Source: Polaribacter atrinae
GTDB taxonomy: Bacteria; Bacteroidota; Bacteroidia; Flavobacteriales; Flavobacteriaceae
Direction of reading: 5' to 3'
Assembly: GCF_038023995.1 (NCBI RefSeq)
Contig: NZ_CP150660.1
Coordinates: 3,780,501 to 3,844,500, forward strand
DNA: 64,000 nt
The position numbers were made by a program, and so were the translations under genes. Each line of letters starts with the position of its first letter. Position 1 is the stretch's first letter. Under the pieces are notes generated by a model, which saw nothing but the letters and a program-made list of their open reading frames with translations, was not told where the DNA came from and did not search any database. Shown piece after piece: positions 62,836-64,000 of the stretch.

Positions 62836-62856
62836 CAACGTTTAGTATAAGAGTAG
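62836..62856 (-). repeat. attC-like half-site 27
   Basis: CAACGTTTAGTATAAGAGTAG resembles the left arm of site 2 (CAACGGTCTTGTATAAGAAT), but the rest of the site is missing: the next gene's stop codon is at 62865. Either a truncated site or a different kind of junction. Confidence 0.55.
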
Positions 62857-62864
62857 AGGCGGAT

Positions 62865-64000
62865 TTAAGACCATAACTTTTTCCACCACGACTTAGGTTC
62901 GTTGTTTGTACTAATTTTGGATTTTACACTATTTCCGCCATTACTTTTATATATTGTTGGGCGTTCGTTTTTTTTTGTAGGACTTTCCAATTTTTTAAGT
63001 CTATTTGTTTTTTCGTTAAACACTTCGTGGTTTACAACATTTCCCGATTTCCCCCAATTCTTGCGAACAATCATTCTGCCATCTCTATAAGTAAGTTCAG
63101 AATCTATTTTTCCATTCTCAAACCAAACTTTATAAGAAACACCATCTATATTTTGTCCATTTTCCAAAATTTGTTCCATTCTTTTTTGTCCATTCTCGAA
63201 GAAGGAAACTAAAGTTCCGTGATATTGCCCCTTGTTGTTAAATGGTTGAATAAATTGTATCTTCCCAGATTTATAGTAATCTTTCCAAGTACCATTTCTT
63301 AAGCCTTTTATGTAGTAATGTTCTTTTTGTAATTGTCCATTATCATACCAGTATTTTGCAATTCCATCAACTTTGTCATTTATATAGAGAGCTTTGTGTT
63401 TGAGTTGTCCATTATCGTGATATTCTTCATATTCACCATTTTTAATGATTGAGTGCAAATTGCTCTTGGGATTTTTGAGAGTTTCCTCAATATACAAATC
63501 TTTCTCATCCCAATTTTTTAAAATATGTTCAATTTGAAAAGGATATAATACTTCTGATAAAGTTTCAGCATCAAATTCTATCTCGGTGATGTCTTTTGGT
63601 AAATAAGTCAGTATTGCTAATGGAGGAGACAATTTTAAATTTTGATAAGCTAACAATTTATGATGTCCATCTAAGATATAGTATGAAGAGTCATAGTCGT
63701 TTGATGCAAAGTATGCATTTAACAATATAGCAAAAGGTCTTTCTCCATTTTTGATGATTTCTTCAAAGTACTTTACTCTATTCTGATCTATTTTATCGAA
63801 TGGTTGAGTAGCATAAAATGATTCGTCTCCAGTATATATTCCACTTGTTGTGTATTCCAGAATTTCGGAAGGATAGTATTTTTTGGAAATAGCATTTTCT
63901 TTCAAAAAATCCTTATGGTCTTTTATAACTTGCTCTAAATTGGAGGCATTAGTTGTTTTGTTAGCGAAAACGACTTCTAAAGGATTAAAATGTGTCTCTT
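62865..64000 (-). CDS. ParB-like/MORN-repeat protein (partial)
   Basis: The frame is open to the right edge of the window, so the N-terminus is missing; codons upstream of 63905 (ETHFNPLEVVFANKTTNASN) remain in frame. The N-terminal part has YYILDGHHKLLAYQNL, a ParB/Srx-like DGHH motif. The C-terminal half has MORN/YwqK-type repeats (NGEYEEYHDNGQLKHKALY, DGIAKYWYDNGQLQKEHYY, GTWKDYYKSGKIQF, KVWFENGKIDSELTY) with a basic tail. YwqK-type repeats are often annotated as antitoxin/immunity-like. It sits where the cassette array loses its regular site structure. Confidence 0.75.
   Translation of the reverse strand, partial: ETHFNPLEVVFANKTTNASNLEQVIKDHKDFLKENAISKKYYPSEILEYTTSGIYTGDESFYATQPFDKIDQNRVKYFEEIIKNGERPFAILLNAYFASNDYDSSYYILDGHHKLLAYQNLKLSPPLAILTYLPKDITEIEFDAETLSEVLYPFQIEHILKNWDEKDLYIEETLKNPKSNLHSIIKNGEYEEYHDNGQLKHKALYINDKVDGIAKYWYDNGQLQKEHYYIKGLRNGTWKDYYKSGKIQFIQPFNNKGQYHGTLVSFFENGQKRMEQILENGQNIDGVSYKVWFENGKIDSELTYRDGRMIVRKNWGKSGNVVNHEVFNEKTNRLKKLESPTKKNERPTIYKSNGGNSVKSKISTNNEPKSWWKKLWS

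Larger units (their letters stand above)
28933..62856 (-). other. attC-like gene cassette array (integron/CALIN-like)
   Basis: Twenty-eight related palindromic sites, two split by IS110 elements and one truncated at each edge, divide this stretch into 27 cassettes. Each site begins (C/T)AAC, ends GTT(G/A), and has a conserved apical hairpin. Twenty-six cassettes have 9-10 nt complementary ends, so excision at GTT would restore a longer palindrome. Genes lie on the minus strand with stop codons close to the next site, so on that strand the order is GTT, gene, site, as in integrons. The core is GTTR rather than strict GTTRRRY. No intI is in the window. Confidence 0.8.

Noticed and set aside
28933..62856. 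Repeats read as ordinary IS/MITE terminal repeats or as rho-independent terminators
   Set aside because: Each unit has its own end sequence that pairs only with its own other end, which a single transposase would not produce. The sites are ~125 bp, lack consistent T-runs, and carry conserved arms beyond a terminator hairpin.
62901..63212. Plus-strand ORFs opposite the MORN-repeat gene
   Set aside because: They are antisense shadows of the repeat region, low in complexity and without family features.

Overview
The window reads as chromosome of a marine-type member of the Flavobacteriaceae (Bacteroidota). It is AT-rich, promoters show the Bacteroidota -7 box TAnnTTTG, and the gene set includes bacillithiol synthesis (BshB1), a free transketolase C-terminal half, OxyR next to Dps, DUF2147 and many SPII lipoproteins. 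The nearest genus cannot be fixed from sequence alone (Polaribacter/Tenacibaculum-like).

Region 1 (1-20 kb) is ordinary core genome. It carries an ABC-F protein with an unusual degenerate second P-loop, oxyR/dps, a PagL-like lipid A deacylase, central metabolism genes (3-hydroxyacyl-CoA dehydrogenase, pckA, a trans-sulfuration enzyme, a transketolase half), pcm, kdsC, bshB1, aroK, and tRNA-His, tRNA-Lys and tRNA-Leu.

Region 2 (20-27.5 kb) is an accessory or defence segment beginning beside tRNA-Leu with a tyrosine recombinase. It holds a decayed type I restriction-modification locus: hsdS, a frameshifted hsdM, a RhuM/Fic gene, a possible remnant of a further gene, no hsdR, and a second broken hsdS 3' end. 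It also holds a GIY-YIG gene and an orphan three-repeat CRISPR array with type II-C-like 46-nt repeats and no cas genes. At 27.5 kb lies a 3' half of tRNA-Met, which looks like the attachment-site scar of an island extending rightwards.

Region 3 (28.9 kb to the right end) is the striking part: a cassette array resembling a large chromosomal integron or CALIN. At least 27 cassettes are separated by imperfectly palindromic sites, usually about 125 bp, that begin CAAC or TAAC and end GTTG or GTTA. In 26 of 27 cassettes the first ~10 nt after the core GTT are the reverse complement of the ~10 nt that end the same cassette, whereas the two outer arms of a single site do not match each other beyond GTTR. 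That is the behaviour expected if cassettes excise and integrate at GTT, as integron cassettes do. Nearly all genes point left, with the stop codon typically 4-30 nt from the next site. No integron integrase is visible; by gene orientation it would lie to the right of the window. Cassette cargo is mostly lipoproteins and secreted proteins (four YD-repeat-like lipoproteins, WG-repeat, DUF6438, a metallopeptidase-like protein), plus an OLD-like ATPase/TOPRIM nuclease, a HEPN-like protein, an erythromycin-esterase-like protein, a methyltransferase, a two-domain VOC protein and several ORF-less cassettes.

The array has been invaded by insertion sequences. Two different IS110-family elements sit inside recombination sites. 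Each carries, upstream of its transposase, a hairpin-closed loop with a 10-11 nt match to the attacked site, which suggests bridge RNAs programmed for attC-like DNA. Two near-identical IS3-family copies in direct orientation bracket about 25 kb, and a third IS3-type element sits in the only cassette whose ends do not match.
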